Below, piece by piece: positions 23,501 through 32,675 of a stretch of 34,327 nt of DNA. Numbering within the stretch: the first letter of the stretch is position 1; each line of letters begins with the position of its first letter. The DNA is taken from the NCBI GenBank assembly GCA_003353855.1, contig PIVS01000009.1:1-34327 (forward strand), read 5' to 3'. The DNA is from Desulfobacteraceae bacterium (GTDB lineage Bacteria > Desulfobacterota > Desulfobacteria > Desulfobacterales > Desulfobacteraceae). The notes under the pieces were generated by a model. The model did no database searches. It saw only the letters and a list, made by a program, of their open reading frames with translations, and had not been told where the DNA came from. The position numbers and the translations under genes were made by a program.

Positions 23501-24760
23501 GTTAACAAGGACTCTTTTTGGTCGAGGGTCCTTTGCCAATGGCATCGACTCTTTTATAATACGAAAGGGACTTGTCTTAAGCTTAAGCCTGGGGTTGGGT
23601 GTTTCAAAGTTAGCACTGGGCGGCATCAAGCCTTTATCTAGGATAAGAACGCCTTTAATGAGACCTATAACACCTGATGCCGCGTCTAAATGTCCCACAT
23701 TACTTTTAACCGAGCCCAGGATACAATAATTTTTTTTGTCAGAAAATCGGTTAAAAACATGGGCCAGGGCCGACACTTCTACCGGGTCACCCATGCTGGT
23801 GCCTGTTCCATGCGCTTCAACGTAATTGATGGTTTCCGGTGAGATATCGGCAACATCAATGACCTCCTGCATACAAGCCACCTGACCTGAAAAACTGGAG
23901 GCGGTGTAACTGAGTTTGTCGGAACCATCATTGTTGCTGGCAGTCGCAAGAATGGTGGCATGGACATAATCACCGTCTTTAACAGCCTTGGACAAAGGTT
24001 TTAATAAGACGATGCCGGCACCGCTGCCGAATATCGTACCATCTGCTTTTTCGTCAAAAGTACGCACGTGGCCATCTGACGAATAAATACCTCCTTCCTG
24101 CCGTAAATAACCTTGTTTCTGTGGTACTTTGATATTGATGCCGCCGGTTAAGGCCATATCACATTCACCCGCCAATAAAGCCTGACAGGCTAAATGCACC
24201 GCGACTAAAGAAGTGGAACAGGCTGTTTGTACCGAGATGCTTGGGCCGGTAAGGTTTAATTTATAGGATAACCTGGTTGCCAGATAGTCTTTATCATTGG
24301 CTATATGGGCGAATGAACCACTTTTTTGCTCAAACTCCGGGTAAGCTTTTAAGTAGGTCAATAAATAATTACTGACAACATCACCCGAGCCTGCATATAC
24401 ACCGATGGATTGTGCGTTCTTGCCGGCATAGCCTGCCTGCTCCAATGCTTCCCAGGCAATTTCCAAAAAAATTCTTTGCTGGGGATCAAGGGCCGTTGCT
24501 TCCCGGGGCGAAAAATTGAAAAATGAGGCGTCAAAATCAGTGATGTTCTCCAGGACAGGCGAGGCTTTAACATAATCAGGATCGGTCAAAAGTTCGCTGG
24601 ATACACCTGCCGACAAGAGTTCTTCTTCAGTAAAAGAATCGATGCAATCTTTTTTTTGGCAGAGATTATCCCAAAACCTTTCGATGGTATCGGCGTGGGG
24701 AAATCTTCCTGCCAGACCGATCACGGCAATTCTATGATCATCGACATCTAGTTTATTCAT
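17543..24760 (-). CDS. Fully reducing type I polyketide synthase with C-terminal acyltransferase-3 domain
   Basis: One 2405-residue module. KS 10-435: Cys181 in TACSTSLVAVHL, His317 in VEAHGTGTSMGDP, His357 in NVGHLDAASG. AT 540-850: GQGAQYTGMG, Ser633 in GHSVGE, and HAFH at 735-738, which favours malonyl-CoA. DH 920-1200: His952 in NDHKVLDYLLFPG, Asp1119 in HPLLIDGGLQ. ER 1390-1690: GLNFRDVL and HAGAGGVGMAAIQLA. KR 1705-1880: TGGLGALG, Ser1840, Tyr1853, and LDD at 1794-1796 as in B-type ketoreductases. ACP near 1970-2045: Ser2007 in GLDSL. After a Lys-rich linker, 2085-2400 is a multi-helix membrane acyltransferase-3 domain with R2089-x10-H2100. There is no thioesterase, so the membrane domain may release the chain onto a hydroxyl acceptor. 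The ATG overlaps the ACP stop (ATGA). All active sites look intact. Confidence 0.93.
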   Translation of the reverse strand: MNKLDVDDHRIAVIGLAGRFPHADTIERFWDNLCQKKDCIDSFTEEELLSAGVSSELLTDPDYVKASPVLENITDFDASFFNFSPREATALDPQQRIFLEIAWEALEQAGYAGKNAQSIGVYAGSGDVVSNYLLTYLKAYPEFEQKSGSFAHIANDKDYLATRLSYKLNLTGPSISVQTACSTSLVAVHLACQALLAGECDMALTGGINIKVPQKQGYLRQEGGIYSSDGHVRTFDEKADGTIFGSGAGIVLLKPLSKAVKDGDYVHATILATASNNDGSDKLSYTASSFSGQVACMQEVIDVADISPETINYVEAHGTGTSMGDPVEVSALAHVFNRFSDKKNYCILGSVKSNVGHLDAASGVIGLIKGVLILDKGLMPPSANFETPNPRLKLKTSPFRIIKESMPLAKDPRPKRVLVNSLGIGGTNACAILESAPVIGEKKSRQPGQPLTQMDLPFYLVPISAKTEAAVIQLRQQYASYYTDNGKPSLKDIAYTAGVGRGDHNFRTTLIVKDHADLQAQIADSVFKVQHIEQGRAKLLSAFLFTGQGAQYTGMGKELYDTQPVFKTALDRCADKLAAYLDKPLLELLFLDKNKGLLNQTAYTQPALFALEYSLAQLWLSWGVKPDYVLGHSVGEYVAATVAGILTLMDGLKLIAARGGLMQALPAGGAMLAVQTDLAYVQAAIQAADAGHEISIAGINHPQQTVISGEFPAIDRLKVRLEQQKISSTGLRVSHAFHSHLMEPMLDEFQKIAETIVYHEAQLPLISNVTGKKIEPQEMNADYWVRHVRQPVNFLGSMQTLQEQGCRVFIEMGPNTVLTGLGALCWQRGDQKGAEQSEHNLEPLWLGSLRPKHNPWKTLLQSVSLLYLHGVPIDWAGFYAPYQADLQKTNLPTYPFQRQRYWVQAEEKRKSAVTGFGQPLHPLLGVTLPLAGDEHCYIQNIDFNERGYLNDHKVLDYLLFPGAAYLEIAIEVARQLMENQSFCVRDLSILRPLRLSLEDDTDLQTMVKPMEEGGYSVSCYSQAIVDNQETGWQLQARWLLVAKAHGPEDSIIDMAALQQQLQNDTGVKELYARFARQGLQFGKAFQTISAYHIGKTEVWALLNTKLSLEGHAAHPLLIDGGLQASVIGLKNENKDPMLPIGIEQCIYYHDLPEEVWVRVLQNHSDGEKANADLYFYDSAGTLLLTLNGLQSRRATMAQLANLLHPKIAEPLIPFWQAVTPDTEHDSIDKIHGSLPKTWQVAGACDKERTVLAEVLQLTDNCDAVIYVCANRPALNLAGQVLGYLQTPPSMLILLTQGLYTQQNIESGCLFGLVKTALIENPELNLRLIDLDDLSTLPKALEVSEPFVACHKGRLFVHRLLTPTQAGRLHRSDNMPWQLAKSANNTLSGLKLQPAELSDALEADEIELAVKATGLNFRDVLNAMGLYPGDPGPLGGEVAGIVSRVGRKVRNIVIGDSVYGLCPGGFRQYALTKSCLLAKVPESISLAQAAGISTVYLTAYHSLIKLAGMKKDSKVLIHAGAGGVGMAAIQLAQHCGAVIYATASLHKQSQLKALGVEYIYDSRKTGFSKQILADTKQQGVDIVLNSLTSEGFIEASLQALKPSGTFLEIAKRNIYTRAEMQEAGKDVDYHIIAMDQLTQDKPEYIGELIQLINAMLTEQVIQPLPVTHYPIEEARDAFSFMQQARHMGKIVITQTLPLGVQINDRASYLITGGLGALGIIVLKTLAKAGARTCILTSRHAPNDLQQTKLDEIKSVFADLTIGIESADVSDKAQVQQLIEKYQPTLKGIFHLAGVLDDGVISNQTPERFARVFAPKLLGGKHLHEISQALKIKLDYFVLFSSVAGSLGSAGQGNYAAANSYLDQLSHYRRAKNLAATSINWGPWAVGGMAADLADEHARRGFLSFDEKTGSEAFVQALQQSQAVIQAARLDKEKIKVAKQAVWLKAFKDKSGSSKEMFTKNKVISKLKESDAINQVRKNLKVIIHQVTGYDMRTKEDYQRSFEEMGLDSLIQVELINKVQQYAPKSVKISSQTITAYPTINRLAQYLLDQQVELSNLKIKDSPGKKIKPVKKKSTPISAVESVTCKLNTARFWLIFLIVATHFLSGFTLWEGSFYHQTNIQFLTMFNNTFSFFSMAAFSMMVGYYSKERLNANDYKHLFSGILVPYLVYNIIAQSLFPTNIDQIFFRPSTISWFLLCLILWKLTLPLLYPVRYALWISIIVCLFSGAIPHVNIFLALDKFFYYYPFFLFGFSYKHLLIKKVKLRYSVIILAASFMLLWILYPYSRLPVLMSYPYPLSNTLLHNVLERGIAMAIMFVQALAFIWMIPSSYSIFSEMGTRSLYAYLWHPLFVFLFLIGGYFQEVHGILNNIVMFGFSFLLAMFLSSKLWYRLTRPILQPKLEFLLRKED

Positions 24761-25104
24761 GTTAATTTACCCCGCCTATGAACGGCTCTTTTTGATACCC
24801 GGGCAGGCTTGGTGTCATCAAATACTCCTTCCAATGGTGATCTATTATTGATCACATTGTCATAGACCCGACACACCTGACCAACCGTTTTTATATCAGT
24901 GATCGGCGCATCACCATTGGTAAAGGGCTCGCATTGAAACTCCATTTCCAGCTTTGTTGTCAGGACAGCAACTTCCAATGAAGTAAACCCCAGATCATCA
25001 ACAATTTTATCTTGCTCTTTGATTGCGGCAATTGCTGTGCCATAGTCCCGTGCAACTTCTTCAATAATTTTACATAACCTTTGAAATGTTTCTTGCCTGC
25101 TCAT
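24757..25104 (-). CDS. Free acyl carrier protein
   Basis: 115 residues with the carrier-domain core DDLGFTSLEVAVLTTKLEME; the Ser of GFTSLE is the likely phosphopantetheine site. The C-terminal ~25 residues (SPLEGVFDDTKPARVSKRAV onward) are basic and beyond the usual domain. The start at 25104 has GGAGT ahead. It lies between the reductase (11-base gap) and the PKS (4-base ATGA overlap), so its output probably feeds the PKS: a starter loaded by the acyl-AMP ligase, or a small unit reduced by the SDR. The substitution of Thr for Asp before the Ser (usual DSL) is mild. Confidence 0.85.
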   Translation of the reverse strand: MSRQETFQRLCKIIEEVARDYGTAIAAIKEQDKIVDDLGFTSLEVAVLTTKLEMEFQCEPFTNGDAPITDIKTVGQVCRVYDNVINNRSPLEGVFDDTKPARVSKRAVHRRGKLT

Positions 25105-25115
25105 ATACCGACTCC

Positions 25116-25841
25116 TTAACAGTTAATACCACCGTCTATGGTGATCACCTGGCCTGTAATAAACCGCGCATCATCAGATAATAAAAATGCCACCATGCCA
25201 ATAATATCCTTGGTTTTCCCTAAACGATTGAGGGGTGTCCTCCGTATGATCTGCCCCCGTTTTTCATCATTTAAGGTGCTGGACATTTTAGTATCCAGAT
25301 AAGAGGGTGCAATTGCATTGACACGGATATCAGCGCCACCCAATTCCCTTGCCAGGGATCGCGTCATTCCGTCCAGTGCAGATTTGGTTGCGCTGTAAAC
25401 GCTTAGGCCCGAATAACCTTTTTGCCCGATAATCGAAGAAATATTAAGAATGACACCCGTACCTTTGCTCATCATATACCGCAAAGTTTCCCGGGTTAAA
25501 TAAATGCTGCCTGCTAAATTGACGGCCAGCATTTTTTCAATTTGATCATAGGGTTGCAGGACCAATAGACCGTCATAGGCAACAGCCGCATTATTAATCA
25601 AAGCATCAATGCGGTTAAATTTTTTATAAACCGATTGAATAAATTTTTTAACCCCATGGCGATCGCTGATATCCAGCGGTTGCCAGAAAAATTTTTTTGG
25701 GTGGTTTATTTGCATTTGTTTAGTGAAATCATTTTCATGTCTACTGCAGGTTGCTATTTTGAAATTATTCTCCATCAAGGAGACCACAATACTTTTACCC
25801 AGCCCCTGGCTTCCTCCGCTGATCACAATGACTTTATTCAT
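25116..25841 (-). CDS. FabG-like short-chain dehydrogenase/reductase
   Basis: Classical SDR of 241 residues. Cofactor loop VIVISGGSQGLGKSIV at the start, NNAAVAYDG, catalytic Ser in ILNISSIIGQKGYSG, Tyr and Lys in VYSATKSALDGM, and a C-terminal FLLSDDARFITGQVITIDGG as in 3-oxoacyl-ACP reductases. ATG 25841 is preferred to TTG 25850 because it forms an ATGA overlap with the ligase stop. It probably reduces a 3-oxo group on the starter or on an ACP-bound intermediate. The PKS has its own KR, so this reductase most likely acts before or after the module. Arg at the TCSRH position behind the loop suits NADPH. Confidence 0.88.
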   Translation of the reverse strand: MNKVIVISGGSQGLGKSIVVSLMENNFKIATCSRHENDFTKQMQINHPKKFFWQPLDISDRHGVKKFIQSVYKKFNRIDALINNAAVAYDGLLVLQPYDQIEKMLAVNLAGSIYLTRETLRYMMSKGTGVILNISSIIGQKGYSGLSVYSATKSALDGMTRSLARELGGADIRVNAIAPSYLDTKMSSTLNDEKRGQIIRRTPLNRLGKTKDIIGMVAFLLSDDARFITGQVITIDGGINC

Positions 25842-27169
25842 TTTTTCCAAATAATCCTTTTCTTTTTATTGACAAAGGAGGTTGCTATCTCATCAACAAA
25901 TTCTATGATATGAGGCCCTGCATATTCCGGTAATGTTTTTTTTGCCAGGGCTAGTATATTCCTTTTAATTTTGCCTGTATCAACCCCCTGCCTGGTTTTA
26001 ACCTCTACCTTTACCAGGTTGCCGAGCATTGGATTTTTACGGCCCGTGGCTATCACATCTTCTACACCATCAACAGAAAGTACCAGGTTCTCAATGGTTT
26101 GGGGATTAACTTTGTATCCGCCAACATTGATTATTTCATCTATCCTTCCGCAAAACAGGATACGGTCACCATGCTGTTTAACAAGATCATTGGTGGCAAT
26201 CCAATCGGCTTGTGCAGGTTTCCCCAAATAGTTCTCCATGGCGGCAGTGGAACGTTTAATAAACAATTGTTCATCTTCGATTTTGAAATGGTTGCCGTCA
26301 ATAAGCTTCGCACTAAAACCCGCTTGTTCATCATTTACCTGAATGGCTGCACCGGCTTCACTGGAGGCATAAATATGGGTGATTCCTGTTTTCGGCATAT
26401 AGCGCTTAATACGTTCTAAAATAGTTTGATCAGCCATTTCTCCACCCAGGGTGATTCGATGCAAAGATAATTTTTGCAAGGCTTCCGGGGTGTGAGCCAG
26501 TAAAAAACTGCGCATCAACGTCGGGGTGCCGTTCATGTAGTCTGGTTTAAATGTCTGCAATGTTTGATAGATCACAGAAGGAGTAAGGGATTCAGCTATA
26601 ATTAAAACACCGCCATTTAAAACAGCTTGCAGCAATACCTGAATGCCGGCAAAGCTGGCAAGGGGATAGGTGCAAAACCAGCGTTGATGATGAAACCTGT
26701 CTGCACATTTAATTTTTGCCGTTAACGACTCCAGTGTATGACAAACGCATTTGGGTTTGCCGGTGGTTCCGGAGGTTAATAAACCCAAGCCTGATTTATC
26801 ATAGGAGCCGGAGGCTTGTGATGGTCCGTCAATGGGGATTATCGTGACAGAACCATTAATGAAGCTGATCAAAACATCGCAGGCATAATCCTTGAGCATC
26901 CCCATTGCCTGTTCTTCATTATAGTAGTTGGGCACTACAATAAGGAATAAGTCGGATATTAATGCTGCCAGTATAAGCGCAACATGGTCGCTATTTTGTT
27001 GTACTACGCAGGCTGTCATTTTATGCTTAAGGGGCTTAAGGGCGGCAGTGTAGAGGTCAATTTTTGCAATCAACTCATTTGCCCGGCATCGCCGATCTAT
27101 TGAGCCCACACTCAACGCATGATCCGTGGATAAGCTGTCCAACAATTTTATTAGCTGATTTTTATTCAT
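25838..27169 (-). CDS. Acyl-AMP ligase (class I adenylate-forming enzyme)
   Basis: 443 residues with the ANL superfamily motifs: A3 LLTSGTTGKPKCVCHTLES near 130-148, A5-like ITHIYASSEAGAAIQV, and GRIDEIINVGGYKVNP in the hinge, where many ligases have GR-KD-I--GG. The end, EIATSFVNKKKRIIWKK, has Lys residues where the A10 lysine is expected, although the classical PKT-GK spacing is not clear. It is shorter than most family members (500-560), mainly in the N-terminal subdomain. AAGGAGG four bases before ATG 27169 is the best ribosome site in the cluster and marks it as the first gene. It likely activates a carboxylic acid and loads the free ACP. Confidence 0.82.
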   Translation of the reverse strand: MNKNQLIKLLDSLSTDHALSVGSIDRRCRANELIAKIDLYTAALKPLKHKMTACVVQQNSDHVALILAALISDLFLIVVPNYYNEEQAMGMLKDYACDVLISFINGSVTIIPIDGPSQASGSYDKSGLGLLTSGTTGKPKCVCHTLESLTAKIKCADRFHHQRWFCTYPLASFAGIQVLLQAVLNGGVLIIAESLTPSVIYQTLQTFKPDYMNGTPTLMRSFLLAHTPEALQKLSLHRITLGGEMADQTILERIKRYMPKTGITHIYASSEAGAAIQVNDEQAGFSAKLIDGNHFKIEDEQLFIKRSTAAMENYLGKPAQADWIATNDLVKQHGDRILFCGRIDEIINVGGYKVNPQTIENLVLSVDGVEDVIATGRKNPMLGNLVKVEVKTRQGVDTGKIKRNILALAKKTLPEYAGPHIIEFVDEIATSFVNKKKRIIWKK

Positions 27170-27281
27170 AAACCTCCTTCTTGGCTGGAGAGATATCCTG
27201 GCTTCAAGCTGTGCCCCCCCATCATACCAATTTTCTGCATCGCCATCTCAAGTTCCACCGCCGCCGCTGATACCCATATCG

Positions 27282-27668
27282 TCAACGCCGAGTCCACCGC
27301 CGCAGTTTTCCGGTACTCAACGCTGAGTTGAAAAAGTCGCCTGTCTCGCCATGATAAAGCGAATCGTGGAGCCGGGAGGTATAGCGCCCGCTCCTGAACC
27401 GATCAAGAAGCTTCCGGCGAAAATCGCCCCCTGCCCCGTCGTTGGCATCGTGTTCCTGGATCAACATGCTGTCGTTATAGTAACGCCTGCCACCATCACA
27501 GCCTTTGGCGGCAAGATAGATTTTGCCGCTCTGCACGTCTCCGGGAAGGGCTGCCTCTTTGTAATAGTCAGCCATGTGATCCAAGGTGATCTTCTTCCCG
27601 TTAACGACGGGAAGAAGCGAGGCATCTGCCTGGCTGCTGATCCGGCTTGCGGTGAAACTGAATAACAA
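27282..27668 (-). pseudogene. Degenerate exported protein, unknown family
   Basis: The frame is open well upstream of the TTG at 27668. From about 27725 it reads KKYLPILCCCTRYFALSLLF followed by SFTASRISSQADA, a signal-peptide-like run, but without an ATG. The mature part has VVNGKKITLDHMADYYKEAA, GKIYLAAKGCDGGRRYYND and HDSLYHGETGDF. Near 27310 the frame drifts into Arg/Trp codons, while the next frame gives NCGGGLGVDDMGISGGGGT and a stop, which looks like the real C-terminus. One frameshift and a lost start suggest decay. No function is proposed. Confidence 0.4.
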
Positions 27669-27849
27669 GGAAAGTGCAAAATACCTGGTGCAACAGCATA
27701 GGATGGGGAGATACTTTTTGTCAAGAAAAATTTTATACGGTAAGTTTCATCTACTTAATGGATGATAAATTTTTCTTATATAACGGCAGTCCAAGCCGGG
27801 CATCCGATTGGTTATGACGATAAAATAACTGTCATCGGTGCCGGAGCCG

Positions 27850-27879
27850 CCGGATTACACAGCCATCGGCGTAATCCGG
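27850..27879. terminator. Hairpin downstream of the isocitrate dehydrogenase gene
   Basis: CCGGATTAC (27850-27858) pairs with GTAATCCGG (27871-27879), a perfect 9-bp stem with a 12-base loop, 13 bases past the icd stop on the minus strand. No T-run follows, so it is a candidate terminator or message-end stabiliser only. Confidence 0.4.
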
Positions 27880-27892
27880 ACGTTTGAAATTA

Positions 27893-30172
<2,280 letters not shown>

Positions 30173-30247
30173 TTAATAGCTCCGAAAGTCTTTTTCCAGA
30201 AAGCTTTCCTCAAGCAACCCTGTTAGGGGATAACGAAAGGAGAACCA

Positions 30248-30620
30248 GTGAGTAATCCTGTGAGACTAATCCAAACAAAATGGAATTGCAAGAATCATTT
30301 AATTCTCACATTTTATCATTCGCCTATGGGGATAGTACCACTCATGAAGCAGGTGCAAAAAACCTTTTGCTATCGACGCATCCAGACAGTACCATGGACA
30401 AAATATGGGAACAAGTCAGTGCTAACCTCAAGCAACAATTCCAACAAATGGGTGAGCCCGAAGAATTGAAACCTATTTACTCCAGGCGTACTAAGGCTTT
30501 CTATGGATGCAAAGATGTGAAACTAACAAAAAAGGCCATGAGAAAAATTGAAGAGTCAATCCATCGAATAACTTTTGGACGATTTTATTTTGATGTGGTG
30601 CCTTACCTGGGTCATGCGGA
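30248..30620 (+). pseudogene. Unrecognised gene stub with strong ribosome site
   Basis: AAAGGAG at 30236-30242 stands five bases ahead of a GTG at 30248 (MSNPVRLIQTKWN). That frame turns unlikely within ~30 codons, while a second frame from ATG 30280 gives a protein-like chain, AGAKNLLLSTHPDSTMDKIW, then a basic part SRRTKAFYGCKDVKLTKKAM and FDVVPYLGHADHDH. This suggests a start followed by a frameshift. Around 30615-30625 the sequence changes character abruptly into a different gene fragment. I recognise no family. Confidence 0.35.
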
Positions 30621-30626
30621 CCATGA

Positions 30627-31589
30627 CCATGTCCGTGGTATAGGAGTTGTACTGGCGAGGATTGTTCAGAAGGACGGGTTGGCTCCATCGCCGAATTTGC
30701 GTACAATTTCGACCATGTTACGTTGTTTATTGACGCTGCGGAGCCACCGGCAGATGATTACTCCTATTCGTGGAGTAGCTTCCAATCGCTCCGAAGTATG
30801 TGCGAAACGAGCAACTTCGTCGAAGGGGTCATGAACATGTATCCCATCATCGCGTGCCAGGGAACACCCGATTATACGACAACCTTGATCTTCTGCGGGA
30901 ACCCCGAGTGCGAAGACATGAATTGCGTAGACGGCACGATCTACACCATCAGAAATACGGCCAGGGTCACGCCGATCGACCTGGCGTTGACGTCCACCGG
31001 GACGCCTCTCCTTGTCTACTTGGACAACGACAGTACGCCCTGGCTGGCTCGCCTGGAGAACGGTGCCTTCCAGAAGATTCAACTGTCGGTTTCGAAGGTC
31101 GACAATTACCTTCTTAAACATTCACTGCGGCTCGCGCTCACTCTCGATGACATACCGATCGCGATGTTCGTGAGCGTCAGCAATTATCAAGCCCAAGTCC
31201 AAGTCGTTGCATGCACCGACGGGTCTACGATGAACATCCTCTTAAACTGTGATGACGTGGGGTGTTCACTGTCGGATAACGTGGCATTGCCACCCATTGC
31301 GAACGTCATGAACTTTCCAATGGCGTACCTGAACCCACAATCGGAGAATCCGACTCTCGTGATCTTTGGGCCGCAAATCGCCGTCTTCTGCCCCACGACA
31401 ACGTCGGAGCCGATGTGTCAACAAAAGTCGTTCCAGGAGCTGCCATCTACCGCCGTCTTCGCAGGGGGTGTTGCGGTTTGGTTTGGAATCTACGAGGACC
31501 CGTCGGAGCAAGACCCATCGCAGCTCGTAGGCGTCTATCCCGCGGGTACAATAGGAATAGGTATGGGGATCGCTGTGGGGACCCCATAA
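30627..31589 (+). pseudogene. C-terminal piece of a secreted repeat-type protein, foreign-looking
   Basis: The frame opens after a TGA at 30624-30626, with no ATG near its beginning. It reads YRSCTGEDCSEGRVGSIAEF, then LIFCGNPECEDMNCVDGTIY and VVACTDGSTMNILLNCDDVG: Cys-bearing units spaced about 100 residues apart, like the C-GN--C--G repeats of bacterial secreted beta-propeller-type proteins. It ends normally at 31589 after a Gly-rich tail. Codons end mostly in G or C (TCG, GAC, ACG, GTC), unlike the A/T-ending codons of both neighbours, so it was probably acquired and then truncated at its 5' side. The first comfortable start codon is a TTG at 30723. Function unknown. Confidence 0.5.
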
Positions 31590-32200
31590 ACAAGCCAGAG
31601 AAAAAATGTCTCTGGATCCTGAAAAAAGGCCTGTAAAACCAGGCTGCACGTCGTCAAATCAATTCGGACACCTTGTTCAATTGGTATGTGGTAGGGTCCT
31701 TTATTACCAATAGATATCCAAGCTACATACCCCAGGCGGGGCCGAAATGTCCGGGGAAGAAGGGGGGGGCGATGTGGGTATCCGGATTTCCCCACTGGGT
31801 GGTTGTGCAGGGACCGTTGATCGTATCGGGGCAGATATTGCTGCTATCCGTGGAGGGAAGCACGGTATCATTATTGATTTATTTGTCAGTTTATAGATAG
31901 ATACCATTTCTGCCTCACGAATACAGTTAATTGGAGAGTATCAATACCACACCGAAAATTGCAACTGTAAAGATAATACACAGAAAAGTATCCACTAAAA
32001 CATATGTTCATTACACATATAAGTTGATCGTTGGAGAGTTACACATACGTGCATCATTAATGAGATTCAGCTGTAGAATTTTTCAGTATGAATTTGCGAC
32101 AACACCTGTCAGAGGGAATTCAGATTTTTACATTTAAATAGTTCCAACGGTTATTTCCCTTTTCTCGCTTTTCCAGCTCTTCTCGCGTCTCTCGCTGCTC
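31590..32200. other. No convincing gene; small hairpin near the left end
   Basis: About 600 bases between the foreign fragment and the thioesterase. CCAGAG (31595-31600) and CTCTGG (31610-31615) form a 6-bp hairpin just after the fragment's stop, a weak terminator candidate. A plus-strand frame over about 31770-31895 reads GTVDRIGADIAAIRGGKHG and could be a gene scrap. From 31900 to 32200 the sequence is AT-rich and featureless. The 3' end of the thioesterase gene bounds it on the right. Confidence 0.4.
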
Positions 32201-32653
32201 TTAAATAAACTTAGGCAAATCCATTTTCATGCCCTTGCCCGGCAGGGTCATGAGCGAAGAGGTGCCGTGGGCAATGAGATTGCCGGCCTCATCCAGAACC
32301 TTTGCCTCGGCATAGGAAATTGTTTTCCCCGGCCGGATGCAATGGCCCTCTGCGGTAAGACGGCCCTCCACAACGGAGTTCAAATAGTTGAGTTTGAGAT
32401 CAACATTCACGAGTCCCGCATCTTCAGACACACGTAAAAACCCGGCCCAGAAGGTGGCCGTGTCAATGAGTGTGGCAATAACCCCGCCGTGGACAATGCC
32501 GTAGGGCTGGAGATGACAGCGGTGGAGATCCATGGCAATCTCAGCATTATCATAGCTGATTTCCGCCAGGGACATGTGCATGTGATGGGGATAGGGGCTG
32601 GTGTTGACCACCTGTTTCAAGGCCCTGATAAATTCAGGATTAGGCGTTTTCAT
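32201..32653 (-). CDS. PaaI-type hotdog thioesterase
   Basis: Hydrolyses acyl-CoA thioesters; cytosolic hotdog fold. The signature is LQPYGIVHGGVIATLIDTAT, with HGG at the oxyanion turn and Asp/Thr in the helix, followed by VNVDLKLNYLNSVVEGRLTA and GHCIRPGKTISYAEAKVLDE. ATG 32653 has AAGGA about six bases ahead; a second in-frame ATG at 32674 is possible. The 150-residue length is normal. It begins 22 bases after the stop of the molybdoenzyme gene (two bases if the upstream ATG is used), so the two are likely cotranscribed. The substrate is not readable; aromatic or medium-chain acyl-CoA is typical for the family. Confidence 0.85.
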   Translation of the reverse strand: MKTPNPEFIRALKQVVNTSPYPHHMHMSLAEISYDNAEIAMDLHRCHLQPYGIVHGGVIATLIDTATFWAGFLRVSEDAGLVNVDLKLNYLNSVVEGRLTAEGHCIRPGKTISYAEAKVLDEAGNLIAHGTSSLMTLPGKGMKMDLPKFI

Positions 32654-32675
32654 GGGGGTTCCTTGTCTATTCATT

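Noticed and set aside
17543-24760. Methyltransferase domain between DH and ER of the PKS
   Set aside because: The 1200-1390 stretch has no glycine-rich SAM loop; it reads as the structural half of the KR and linker, so no C-methylation is proposed.
27351-27665. Plus-strand frame of 104 codons
   Set aside because: It overlaps the minus-strand exported-protein remnant; it has no ribosome site and no family features, though both readings are weak.
31704-31907. Minus-strand Pro/Ser-rich frame
   Set aside because: Low-complexity composition over a G-rich plus-strand run, no start signal, no recognisable motif.
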